From NCBI GenBank assembly GCA_029204225.1, contig CM055096.1, positions 29,814,995 through 29,878,994 on the forward strand: DNA of 64,000 nt. The letters are read 5' to 3'. Both the position numbers and the translations under genes were made by a program. The notes beneath the pieces were generated by a model. That model saw nothing but the letters and a program-made list of their open reading frames with translations, made no database searches and was not told where the DNA came from. Below, piece after piece: positions 1 through 11,547 of the stretch (position 1 is its first letter; each line of letters begins with the position of its first letter). The DNA is from Diphasiastrum complanatum. Taxonomy: Eukaryota > Streptophyta > Lycopodiopsida > Lycopodiales > Lycopodiaceae.

Positions 1-20
1 TTTGTTATGCATGTAATGAA

Positions 21-1699
21 TTGGCAAAGGTTTCATTAAATCAAAATAGGATACATCCTCAGATATTTGATGCCACTTTTAGGTTTGTGCATGCCAAGGT
101 ATGTAAATTTAAGAATGCATCTCGTTACATTCTTGAATCAAATAGACTCAATCACGAGCGGGAAGAGAAAAGAAAAAAGAGCAGTTTGCCAGAAATCATG
201 GAGCGTGCACGTGACCTATGGATCTCATTGAGTTGACCACACTTTGTTAAAGGAGTGAAGCTAAATCCTGAGCAACTAAAATAGATGAGAGCATTTTATC
301 TCGGTTTGCGCGGTGTCCTTGGTAGTAGTAATGTTGGATCTTTGTTAGGACAACACACAATTACATCTTTGTATGAGAAATTCGAGGAGTACACAATAAT
401 AATCTTTTGTTCAAATGAAACATTCAATAATTATATGCAAGTCATGAAATTGTATGTAAATGATCAAATTTGCCCTGCATTGGGATCGAGAAAGACAAAA
501 AACAAACCGATATCTATTCGATTGTTCAGATGTTTGAGGTATATGTCGGACGCCATGTGCGATTGTATCCTAAAGAAGCTTGTAAATGGAGAATTGTATT
601 TCGGAAGAAAAACCAGAGAAAAACACATTGATGACGGAGTTCTTCTTATGGTTCGTGAGATGGCTACACTAAGTGTTGTACAGTATTTGCTTACTATAGA
701 ATAAGACTTGCCTTCAGATTTGGACTACAATAAAGAGAGCATCAAAAAATCATCGACCCGACTTTTTGTCGGAATTGGGTTAGAGCGCACTATGGAAAAG
801 GCAAAGGTATAACTTCAAAATTGATTGGTGTTATACCTAAGTCCTTGAGAGCAGCTGCAGAAAATATTAAACAAAAATATCTTGTCGTCCACAATACTGA
901 GCATGAAACTGGGACCTCAAGTAGCACCAAATGGAGGTTCTTTTGCAAAGTAAAAACTTCAAAAAATGAGGAGGCCATCTGTTGTGGAGCTGAAGAATCA
1001 AGTTTCATGACACTTCCTTCTTCGCTGTGGGAGCGTCCCACATTGTATATGTTTGATAACTTGGAGTCTTTAGACTTCAATTACATTTTGTCAATGGTCC
1101 ACCATTGCTTGACAACTCTCACGCCACAGCACAAAGTCTGTGTGATTTTTCTCTTTTTGGATCAAACAGGAAAGAGAGTATCAAATCAAGCATCAAAGCA
1201 ATGCATGATGTACGTTGTTCTATTTTTGAGGGTTACTACGAGCTGGCAACTCCATTGAAAGAAAATAATATAAATGTTCCGAACTTGCAGCATGTTCTAT
1301 TTGTTCTTTACAATGCTGAGTCCCCGAATGATGTCAGCGAGTGCATGCAAAGCAAATTTAAACTCTTGAGGTTGTGTTTCGGAGATAGTGGAAAATCGGC
1401 AAAACGTTTTGTGTCATGTAAGCCAGATCACAAAAAGAAAGCAAAGCATAATCCTTTTGTGCTCCAAGTTGGTCTATGTGCTTATATAGAATGTCATATT
1501 GTGTGGCAGAGCTCATGAACGCATCGGTCGCACTATTGTGACTATCGATATTCCAAAAAAAATAGATATGACTCGGTCCTTTCTAGCGCATCAAGACCGT
1601 TTGGAATCACCTTCAGATACAAATTCATCTGAAGACTCAAGTTCTGGGTTTGAGGAGTCTGATGAGGGTGATATGGATATAAATGTAGAGACATTATAG
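21..1699 (+). pseudogene. Decayed coding sequence, family not recognised
   Basis: Successive plus-strand open stretches (21-236, 285-704, 821-1258, 1105-1518, 1499-1699) follow one another with frame changes and stops, as expected of one old coding region rather than five genes. The first two are separated by 'EQLK-TAG-MRAF', where TAG may be a mutated CAG. The final stretch ends in a Ser/Asp/Glu-rich tail (SSEDSSSGFEESDEGD) before TAG at about 1697. I recognise no domain. It could be a transposon-encoded protein or a dead host gene; the 5' end lies outside the window. Confidence 0.35.
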
Positions 1700-2050
1700 T
1701 TTGTATTGGTTGTTATGCCTAAACCATGAAGGCAAATTAAGTGCTTCATACCTCAACGATAGGGGTTGTTACCGCTAATTTTGACAATATAACAAAGGAA
1801 TACAATCTGAATAAAAATTTACTATTAATGTGTCATTTTTTATGAATGTTATATAATTTTTAATTGATTTGAAAAGGTTTTCTACTATGATATGTTTATG
1901 AGAAGTTTTAAAATATTTGTATATGCATGAGTTTTATAGTACACAATCATGTCATACGCAATTCAAACGTGGTTCACATATTGTTAAATTATTGAATTTT
2001 TGTAAATGAACATTGTCTTGAAATTCTCAAGTCCATTTTCAGTAAAATTT
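1700..2050. other. AT-rich spacer, nothing recognised
   Basis: AT-rich sequence between the decayed ORF and the satellite. No coding stretch or repeat seen, except that the last ~50 bases (CTTGAAATTCTC motif near 2018) resemble sequence right of the satellite near 4425. Confidence 0.5.
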
Positions 2051-2054
2051 GAGA

Positions 2055-2355
2055 GGGTCCCTAATGCGATACTTTGCGGTCCCTCTGCGGTCCTATTGCA
2101 GTCCCTCCTTCCTCCTAATGATGTCCCTCTGCGGTCCTATGCGACCCTCTACGGTCTTTTGAGGTCCCTAATGCGCTCCCTCTGCGGTCTCTAATGCGGT
2201 CCATCTGCGGTCCCTAATGTGGTCCCTAATGACCTCCCTAATGCAGTCCCTCTGCAGTCCTAATGCGATCCCTCCTCCCTCCTAATGATGTCCCTCTGCG
2301 GTCCTTCTGCTGTCCTATGCAGTCCTTCTACGGTCCTCTACAGTCCCTCTACATT
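2055..2355 (-). repeat. Short-unit satellite, first orientation
   Basis: Irregular tandem array of 11-13 base units read on the plus strand as GGTCCCTAATGC / GGTCCCTCTGC variants. It is the reverse complement of the longer array that follows, so the two form a large inverted repeat. Short ORFs across it are repeat artefacts. Confidence 0.85.
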
Positions 2356-2404
2356 CCTATGCGACCGTTTGTGGAAATTTTACTGCAATATATATATATA
2401 TATA

Positions 2405-2440
2405 TTTTGGAGGCTCCACCCGCCGCAACGGGTGGACCAT
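2405..2440. repeat. GC-rich inverted repeat at the satellite orientation switch
   Basis: After an (AT)n run at about 2389-2405 comes GGAGGCTCCACCCGCCG and then CGGGTGGACC, an imperfect palindrome. The satellite changes orientation here. Related palindromes lie at 3421-3450, 3598-3625, 4212-4230 and 4322-4343. Confidence 0.75.
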
Positions 2441-3390
2441 AGAGAGTCGCATAGGACCTTAGAGGGACCTCAGAGGACCGCAGACGGACTGGATTAGGGA
2501 CCGTATAAGGGACTGAAGAGGGCCGCATAAGGGACATCATTAGGGACCGCATTAGGGACCGCAGAGGGAGCGCATTAGGGACCGTAGAAGGACCGCATTA
2601 GGGACCGCAGAGGGACGTCATTAGGGACCACTGAGGGACCGTAGAGGACCGCACTAGGGACATCATTAGGGACCACATTAGGGACCACAGAGGGACCACA
2701 TTAGGGACTACAGAGGGAGCACATTAGGGACTGCAGAAAGACCGCAAAGGGACCGCATTAGGGAGTGCATTAGGGACCTCAGAGGACCATAGAGGGTCGC
2801 ATAGGACCGCAGAGGACCTCAGAGGGACCGCATTAGGGACATCATTAGGGACCACATTAGGGACCACAATAGGGACGTCATTAGGGACCGCATTAGGAAC
2901 CGTAGGGGACCACATTAGGAACCGTAGAGGACCACATTAGAGACCGCAGATGACCAAATCAGGGACGTCATTAGGGAGCGCATTAGGGACTGCAAAGGGA
3001 GCGCATTAGGGACTGCAAAGGGAGTGCATTAGGGACCGCAGAAGGACCACAGAAGGACCGTAGAGGGACCACATTAGGGACCGCATTAGGAAACGCATTA
3101 GGGACCACATTAGGGACTGTAGAGGGAGCGCATTAGGGACTGCAGAAGGACCGTAGAGGGATCGCATTAGGGACCGCAAAGGGAGTGCATTAGGGACCTC
3201 AGAGGACTGTAGAGGGTCGCATAGGACGAGGGTTGCATAGAACTGTAGAGGACCTCAGAGGGACCACATTAGGGACATCATTAGGGACCGCATTAGGGAC
3301 CGTAGAGGGACCGCATTAGGGACTGTAGAGGGACCGCATTAGGGACCGTATTAGGGACCGTAGAGGGACCGCATTAGGGACCGTCTCAAA
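2437..3390 (+). repeat. Short-unit satellite, second orientation
   Basis: Nearly 1 kb of degenerate tandem units GGGACCGCATTA and GGGACCGCAGA with substitutions and small indels. No protein-coding signal. It ends at a poly-A/poly-T stretch (about 3390-3415) that precedes another GC palindrome. Confidence 0.85.
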
Positions 3391-3522
3391 AAAAAAATTC
3401 AATTTTTTTTTTCAAATTTTGGAGGCTCCACCCGCCGTGGTGGGTGGACCTCTAGATAGAAATATATCTTTTGTAAGACAAGTATCAGACATTGCCAAAG
3501 TTCAGTTATTTTGTGATTAATT
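3388..3522 (+). repeat. Repeated module: A/T tract, GC palindrome, AT-rich tail
   Basis: The module runs GTCTCAAAAAAAAA, a T-run, GGAGGCTCCACCCGCCG palindrome, then an AT-rich tail with TCTTTTGTAAGACAAGTAT and TTATTTTGTGATTAATT. The same order returns at 4176-4420, there interrupted by more satellite units. The satellite and palindrome therefore spread together as one unit. Confidence 0.7.
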
Positions 3523-3597
3523 TGGACCGCATGGGACCGTATCAGGCCGAAGGGAGGGCCGTATAGAGGAGCATATCAGGCCGAAGGAGGGAGGAGG

Positions 3598-3625
3598 GAG
3601 CCCACCCGCCGCGGCGGGTGGGCTC
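3598..3625. repeat. Perfect 28-bp GC-rich palindrome
   Basis: GAGCCCACCCGCCG is followed at once by its exact reverse complement, with no loop. It could extrude a stable cruciform or form an RNA hairpin. It is the cleanest of five such palindromes in the satellite region. Confidence 0.9.
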
Positions 3626-3830
3626 CTCCTTTGTTTTCAAAATATACAAAATATGAGCGTTTTTTTGAATTGAAGTATTGTTATGTGAATTTAAAATTAT
3701 TGCAGTTAACTTTGTCAAGTATCTTGAGTTACAATCCAAATTTCTTGAGTCCATTTGAAAAAAATGATTTAATGATCGTCAAAAAATTTGAAATTTTTTT
3801 TTTGGAGGCTCGCATATTTCAATAAATTTC
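3626..3830. other. AT-rich spacer inside the satellite region
   Basis: Unique-looking AT-rich DNA separating two blocks of GGGACC satellite. CTTGAGTCCATTTGAAAA near 3745 resembles the borders near 2025 and 4430, so the border sequence is itself duplicated. Confidence 0.5.
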
Positions 3831-4420
3831 CACAGAGGGTCGCATAGGAACGCAGAGGGACCGTAGAGGGACCGCATTAGGATCACAGAGTGTCGCATTG
3901 GACCCACGGCGGGTGGACCATAGAGGGTCGCATAGACCACAGAGGGACCTCAGAGGACCGTAGCGGGACCGCATTAGGGACTGCTAAAGGACCGCAGAGG
4001 GATTGCATTAGGACCGCAGAGGGTAGCATTGGACCCACGACGGGTGGACCGTAGAGGGTCGCATAGGACAGTAGAGGGACCTCAGAGGGACCGCAGAGGA
4101 CCCCATTAGGATCACATAGGACCGGAGAGGGACCTCAAAGAACTACAGAGGGACCGCATTAGGGATTGCACTAGGAATTGTCTCAAAAAAAAATTCAATT
4201 TTTTTTTCAAATTGTGGAGGCTCCACCCACGGGTGGACCACATTAGGGACGTCGTTAGGGACTGCATTAGGACCGCATTAGGACCACAGAGTGTCGCATT
4301 GGATCCGCGGTGGGTGGAGGTTCCACCCGCCGCGGCGGGTGGACCTCCAAAAACAAATATATCTTTTGTAAGACAAGTATTAAACATTGTCAAAGTTCAA
4401 TTATTTTGTGATTAATTAAC
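3830..4420 (+). repeat. Second satellite block with palindrome
   Basis: GGGACCGCATTA-type units resume and are mixed with 'CCACGGCGGGTGGACC' half-palindromes. A 22-bp perfect palindrome (half-site TCCACCCGCCG) sits at 4322-4343. The block closes with the same AT-rich tail as the module at 3388-3522. Confidence 0.8.
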
Positions 4421-4439
4421 ATCTTGAAATTCTCTTATC

Positions 4440-7400
4440 CAATTTTGAAAATGGATTTTGAGAAAGTCCAAAATTAATTGAGACAATGTTTTGTCTAATT
4501 GCGTAGAGAGTTCTTAGTCCCCTCCTCTGATATGGAGTTTGATTCCAGCTTCATAAAAAGTGGTGCAAAAGACTCATGGGGTTGGATGGAGTCAAACATT
4601 CGCCCTCTACAAAATAACACTCATAGTCACCCTTAAACACTCACCCATACCTCTAGAACACTTGCCACCACTTTTCTTTCATTAAGTTTTTTTTGTCTTT
4701 ATCTTTATTTATTATATATCTATGGTGACTTTGTTTTGTTGTTAGATTTTTTTTAGCACAGCCCTCTTTGATTGGTGATTTTTCAGCACTTTTCAAACTA
4801 GATTTCAATTTTTTTTATATCATCTTTGGTAGGATCTATCATTGCAGGTTTACAATTTTATTCTTTATCTTTTATTTGGTTCAATTTTGGGGCAGTTTGG
4901 GTTTCGTATGGTTGTGCCAAATGTAGTGAAATTGCATTTTATTTCATTCTACAGTTCTCAAATAGGAAAAAACATAAAAGCAAATTGATATCTAGCTTGA
5001 AGTTTTGATTTCTATAGTTTAAGGGAAGAGGAATAACCATTGATATATGTACATGAGTTAGCCTACGAGAAGCTGCGAAATATCATCTACAACAACATCA
5101 AGAATGAGTAGAATAACAATAACTTTCCTAGATATTATTGATAAGTTTATAGAATCACATGCAAGATATGATCATTTTATTGGATTTTATGCAAAGAGCA
5201 GATCATTTTTGCTTTTTACCTGACCTTCGTCCGAGTTCAAATAAGAATGGTATGATAAATCAAAGATTTTGATGATGTGGCATATTGACATGACGTGAGA
5301 ATAGACAAGTTCTCTCTACCAAAATGCAAATCCTCGCATGGTGGAGATATGCCACATCATCAAATGTTTATCTTGCTAGTACGGTACGAATATTTGATTT
5401 ACCATAAATTTCTTATTTGAGAGATTAGGTAAAACGCAAAATTAATCTACTCTCTGAATAGAATATGATGGAATGGTCATACATTGCATATGATTCTATG
5501 AAAATCTAGAGGCTAAATTTTTATTTCATTACATAGTTCTTTTTGAATTTGCATTTTCAAATTTAAGAAAAGCATAAAAGTAAAATTCAGATTTAGTCTC
5601 AAGTTTTTCTTATTTCATAGTTTAAGGGAAGAGGATTTAAACCTCTACAAGGTTTAGCCTTGCCTTCCAGGCTCTTACTCCTACACAATCTAATACAGAT
5701 ATTTACAACAAAGTGAAATAGAACTTCTTCTACCAAGAGATAGTATACAATAGATCAATCTTCAACAACAACAACCATTGATCTATGTACATGACCAGCC
5801 TGCAAGAAGTTACAAAACACCAACCACATTATCTACAACAACATTAGCCATTAATCTAAGGAGGGGTAGAATAACAATAACTTCACTACCTATTATAGAC
5901 AATTATCTTACCAAAATGTAGATTTTTGTGTGATGGACATATTCCATCATCAAATATCCGTACATATCAAAAATCACATGAGAAAAGACAAGTTCTTTTA
6001 CCAAACTACAGATCCTTGCATGGTAGCGATATGCCACATCAACAATTGAATGTACATATTAGTACTAAGAAAAAGTAAAACATGTGAGCTTGCTTTTGTT
6101 TGAAAATTAGAGTCCTCTTTACTGCTCGAATCCCATACCACAATCCAACAAAGTAAAAAGGTAAAATTATTACTTTTAATTTTGGGGGGAGCTCATACTC
6201 AACCAAGAAGTTGCAAAACATCAATTACATTATCTACAATAAAAATATCTATTAACCTAAGGGGGGGTAGAATAACAATAAACCCGAACTCCGCTAAAAG
6301 TTATCAACACCTACAAGAACATAAAAATAAAAAGTTGCAAAAAGAGTCCACGTTCCTCAAAAAGCTCAAAACCGAGAAGGTGCAATGCATTTAGTGCAAC
6401 ATCATAACCATAGAAATCTAAAAGACTAGAGGTTATATTTATGTGAAGCTTGGATCAGAAATATCGAGCATGGGCGTTAGGATTTATATACTCCTTCACA
6501 AATAAAATTTTGGAGGGAATTTTCTCCTGCTTGTGGCACGTGTTCATTTCTTGACAGCATGCTTTGTTTCATGCACACTATTAATATACTTCAAGAAACA
6601 AGCCAACGACACAAGTGAGATTGCGGGCAACATCAAAAACTCCAAAATTCCAGTCATTTTATTGTTTTGTCTCTAACATTCTCTTACTAAGTTCCAATTT
6701 CTTATGAAGCCCTTTTAAAACTGAAATCTCCTCTACTGATAGTCAATTCTTTGTATGGTACAATCATTGAGCGCATACATCTTGGTGTGCGTCTTTCTCA
6801 ATGTTTAACAACATAATACTTAAAGTTAACTTACTACCAATGTCTTTCATCCCAATAATCATTGATTATCTCTTCTCCATAAATGATCCATGTACTTGTT
6901 ATTAATAATGGCAATCTTTGATTGCTCTCAATGTTATTTCATCAATCATTTTTCCCTTGGAAGCCATTGTGTATCTTGTTGTAAAACATTGTCTCATATC
7001 TTTTCTTCATAATGACCTTTGTTAGAATTTAAGGTATGTGATTTACAATAGGACTTCAATATTTGATAGATAGAACAAGCTATTGAGTTTGCCAATTGTC
7101 ATGAATATGAATACTAGAAAATTTTCATTAAATCTCTAATAATTAATAGCAACCACAACTTTGGCCATTATCTTCACTTTCATGACCACTAAACTCAAGA
7201 CAAACCCTTGAATTTAAAGGAAGCATCCCATAAAGGGTAGGGAAAAATGGTCCTTGTTGGTCATTGCGTTGAGCTTCTTTTAGTTCACACAGATTCTAAG
7301 GCATTGTTTGTTGATATGCATAAAAAGAGTACGTCATGGGATGGCACTTATTTGGCAATGGCAAAAAAATATAAGACTTTAATTGACGATATCAAGACCA

Positions 7401-7900
7401 ATTGTAAGACACCTATTATTAAAACATATATTTATTGATTTTTGAAGACCAACTAGAATATGTTCTCAATATAGCAAAGGCTACTGTTTTATTGCTAAAT
7501 TGTATATTTTAAATAGTAGAAATGCACATCAAATGGTCTTAATATTAATACTTATTCATTTTAGCATGATTTATCTCATCAAAAAATCACAAATTTGCAT
7601 GGCAAAACCAATATTTTACATTCCAATGTTGTACACATCAAAATATAAAAAATAAGTGAGCCTTCTCTTATAGATATGATGATATTTCTTGTTTTTATTA
7701 ATAAAAGATGGGAGAACCCATTGGAGTACAAAGGAATACATGTAAAAAGCCTAAAGGCCATAAGGCGAATTGAGATATTGTACATGAGCTTTAACAAAGC
7801 AACAATATCACAAAGTAGCTATTGAAAGCCTACTGCTTGATGTAAGTCACTAGCTAAGATAGTTGAAAGTTTAGGTAGTGCAGGAAGCTATGAAGTAGCC
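4440..7900. other. Intergenic DNA with local duplications, no gene recognised
   Basis: AT-rich DNA with only short ORFs (for example 7247-7438), none resembling a known protein. It contains the diverged repeats listed separately at 5020-6300. The right end (7700-8205) is downstream of the kinase stop codon. A minus-strand AATAAA at about 7693-7698 could be a poly(A) signal, but it is far from the stop. Confidence 0.5.
5020..6300 (+). repeat. Three diverged copies of a local repeat
   Basis: Sequence around 5030-5130 (GATATATGTACATGAG, then CATCTACAACAACATC, then GAGTAGAATAACAATAAC) recurs at about 5772-5890 and, in part, at 6190-6290. A companion block (GACAAGTTCT, ACCAAAATGCA, ATGCCACATCA) at 5300-5360 recurs at 5922-5965 and 5960-6050. 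Divergence indicates an old segmental or tandem duplication. Confidence 0.65.
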
Positions 7901-8205
7901 GTTCCTGCAACTATGGCACATCCAAGTATTGCAAGTGCTTGAGTGCGTTGTAAAGTGGTAGAAACTCGTTGACAATAGTAGGACGTAATGATAGACAAAG
8001 GTGAGGCACCGCATCCTTGGAGCTGCTTCGCTGCAAAACCGGCACAAGTTGATAGAAAATCGTCAAATTTCTTATGTAGTGAGTCACCCATAAGTTTGGA
8101 ACGCAAAAGGAATGCATAGCATTTAAGCACCTTACAGCTTTGGAGAGGATTTGTGCTGCAGCTCTCTTCTTTATGGAACTTGGAAAATATTTTTTGTCAT
8201 TTCTC

Positions 8206-8502
8206 TCATCTTTGAGAAAGCTCGATACTAGAGCCCGAGGCATTTGCATATGAGCTAGTGTTGCTTCTATAAAATGGAAAACTAGTAGATCGTAAAGAAG
8301 AGCTGTAAGAGCCGAAATCAAAGTCCATGGAACTGTCAGACATCCCTAGTTTCAGAGGTAGCCAGTCCTGCTCCAATGACCCCACTGATATGGTGCTTTC
8401 CGACAACCCTTTGTAACTTTTTCTGATTACAAGTAGCTCGTCCAAAACTTCTTTCATGCTTGGCCTATACTCTCTAGACCTCTGAACGCATTTCAGAGCT
8501 AC
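8206..8502 (-). CDS. WAK-like kinase exon 8: end of kinase and Ser-rich tail
   Basis: 297 bp including TGA at 8208-8206. [23 protein letters not shown] is subdomain XI with its conserved Arg (RPSM). A serine-rich tail (about 60 residues, [17 protein letters not shown]) follows and is a likely site of autophosphorylation (inference). Confidence 0.92.
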   Translation of the reverse strand, partial: VALKCVQRSREYRPSMKEVLDELLVIRKSYKGLSESTISVGSLEQDWLPLKLGMSDSSMDFDFGSYSSSLRSTSFPFYRSNTSSYANASGSSIELSQR

Positions 8503-11475
8503 CTGAATATCCCACAAAGGTTGTCAAACAATCATATTAGTGTGAAAGGAATGAGTATAATACAAATACCTGATGTCACCATATACAGGGCAATAGGTGC
8601 CAATTTCCATGTATCAAGATTTGCATATTTAGAAAGTTCTACGAATTATTGCTTGCTATAGTTTGCTGATGGTCCTAGAGGAGCATTCAATTTAAATTTC
8701 AAAAGATGAGACACACCTTGGCTACTCTGTATAAAGCTTCTAGCATCTGGGGATGAAATGAAGCATCCAGAGCTACATCAAACATATCCTCAAGCCTTGC
8801 CTTCACTTGTACTCAAACAAGAAACATCATGAGCCCAGGACCCACCAAACAGAAGCTGCTTGAAAATATGTAAGATAGAGCTCAACACCAAAAGCATGAA
8901 GCACTTTCTCATATATAGGAGGTCATAATATCACATGCCTATATCATATTTTAAAGAATACCTCTTTCAGAAGTCGAGAAAAACGAACAACTAAATTCTG
9001 GTCTTCAGGCTCTCGAGAAAGATCAACTGGCTTTTCAGCAGTGATGAGTTCGAGTAAAACAACGCCAAAGCTGTAAACATCGCTTTTGTCTGTTATCTGA
9101 CAACATCAACAAAGTAAAATCTCAGATATTCGACGTAAAACTGCATCACTTCAATAGAATCCCCATCCATTATCGACCTTCAAGGTGTATAAAATTCCCC
9201 TGAACAGGATTAAGTTATGAAAGAAAAGTGGCAAACTTAGGATCTTTACCTGCAAATTGTGGAAATACTCTGGGTCCTGCAGTCACCCAACAAATCTCAG
9301 TATTTGTGCCAAACATTTTCAAAAACAGACAAGAAGGCAAACATCTCCATTGACAACACGTTTTCTTGCTAGAGCAAGATCCAGACACACCAATAAGCAG
9401 AGACATGACAAGCTACTTGCACGTTCCATCTTATTATCAGGAAGTAATAAAACATTTTTAATAATGCAATAGCAGGAAGAAATGAAGAGTTTTTTTTACC
9501 AGATAACCAGGAGTTCCTGCAAGCAATCCAACAAAACAAATCATATGTTAGGCTAAGCACGAATTTGACACTGCAGCGACACTGGTAGCCCGTTAAGAGT
9601 CTAGCTGGCATTCAGCATTCACTAACTATCACATATGTGAGCAGAACTACAAGCTTCGTATGTCCACTTTTGACCAACCTACGAAAACATCATTGGATTG
9701 GCCAGAGAGCAGAGATAAAAAGCACATATCAAGTTAATCCACTACAAATTCAGATCTTCAATGCACCTTGAAGCATGGTGGATACATGGGTTGCTTCAAT
9801 GGGGACAAGTCTTGAAAGTCCAAAATCTGCAACTTTGGCACGATACTTGTCATCAAGTAGTATGTTGGAACTTTTGACATCGCGGTGATAGATCGGTGGC
9901 GATGTGCCAAAATGCAAGTAATTCAGGGCTTCAGCTGTCCCAACTGCAATGTCCAATCTTTTATCCCAATCTAATACTGATAAATTCTTGCTCTCAATCT
10001 TCTTATTGGATTGAAGGTGCTCCAACAGAGTGCCATTTGAAACATATTCATAGACAAGAAGAGGAGCACGTGTTTCCAAGCAGCAGCCTAGGAGTCTCAC
10101 CAAATTACGGTGATTAACCTGAGAGAGGATAGTAACCTCATTGATGAACTGTTTTGTGTCATCTCGGCGTCCTCCTACATCATTCTTGGGTTTCTTAATA
10201 GCCACCTTCATTCCATCTTCAAGCACACCTTGAAAAACGGTGCCAAAACCCCCTTTTCCAAGCTCGTGATCCGGGGAAAAGTTGTCAGTGGCCTGTTTCA
10301 ATTCTTTTAAAGAGAATATTTTGCAGACATTAGCACCATCTTGCTTCTGTATCTCCATCAAAGTCGCATGGAAAGAAATATTAGAAGGTTGAAACATTTC
10401 ATAGGAATCATCCAGCCCATTCTGTCGTCTTCTCCATAGGCACCAAATTAATGCCGCATTCATAAGTAAGAAACTTCCAACCCCACTACTGACACCTGCT
10501 TTCCCACAAATCAAAACGAGATGACATACTTTACCAAAACAATTTGCAGATAATTGGTGGCAAGGCAGTTGAAAATATTCACCTCTACTTCAAGCCTGAC
10601 GTTTGTTGACTACTTTATGATCCAGCTACAAGGTAAGAATCAAGTTCTGAAAGGAAATGCAACAATGGTGGGAAGAACTTCAAATGTGCTGATGTACCTA
10701 GTGACATGATTTGATGAATAATGATATGACAATGTCAAATTAACACTAAGACTAAGCTCTCAATCAATAAGCAAAATCATAAGTCGTCAAGTCTAGTTAT
10801 AGCTACTGCACCATAGACGCCACCAAAACATTTGAATTGATTGAAACAAATTTCAAAAAAAATCTGAATCGAACTGTTTTTTTCTGAAGAAAAAGTAAGT
10901 TCTTAGCTTTTGTGGAGAAATGTTATTTAGGACTTTGGGAAACAGGATGTAAATCACGTCATAAACTTCAAATGAAAATTCGGATGGGAGATGGGGGACA
11001 CCCTAAACCTGTGAAGATCCTAATTAGCTATGAAAATTCCAAGTCACTTTTGTAAAACTAGAATTATGCAAATTTTCAGCAACACTCTTCACTGTGCAGC
11101 CACTGACTTTTGGGAACCAGATTTTCACAAAAGAAATAGCAAAATCTTGATTCGGATCCAATCAATAGGTTTGAATCACAATTTGCTGTGACTAAATACT
11201 AGTGACCACGAAGTAAAATTTAGCAACCCTCTTCACTGTGCCACCCAGTAACTTTTGGAAACTGGATTTCCACAAAAAAGAACAAGCAAAATCTCAATTT
11301 GAATCCGTTCTGAGAGGTTTGAGTCACAATTTGTTGTGACTACACACTACAGTGATCATGAGTTAAAATTTTGTGGCTCAAATACTATTACATTTCAGAG
11401 ATCACGCAGCAGGAGAGGGAGAGAGAGATACACAACATCATCTTTATTAATGATTAATGAGAGAAGAGCGAACTG

Positions 11476-11547
<72 letters not shown>

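Noticed and set aside
2349..2915. Minus-strand ORFs with Val-Pro-Asn repeats
   Set aside because: Translations of the short-unit satellite.
7888..8321. Minus-strand ORFs downstream of the kinase stop
   Set aside because: They overlap the kinase exon 8 end in other frames and the 3' flank; no domain.
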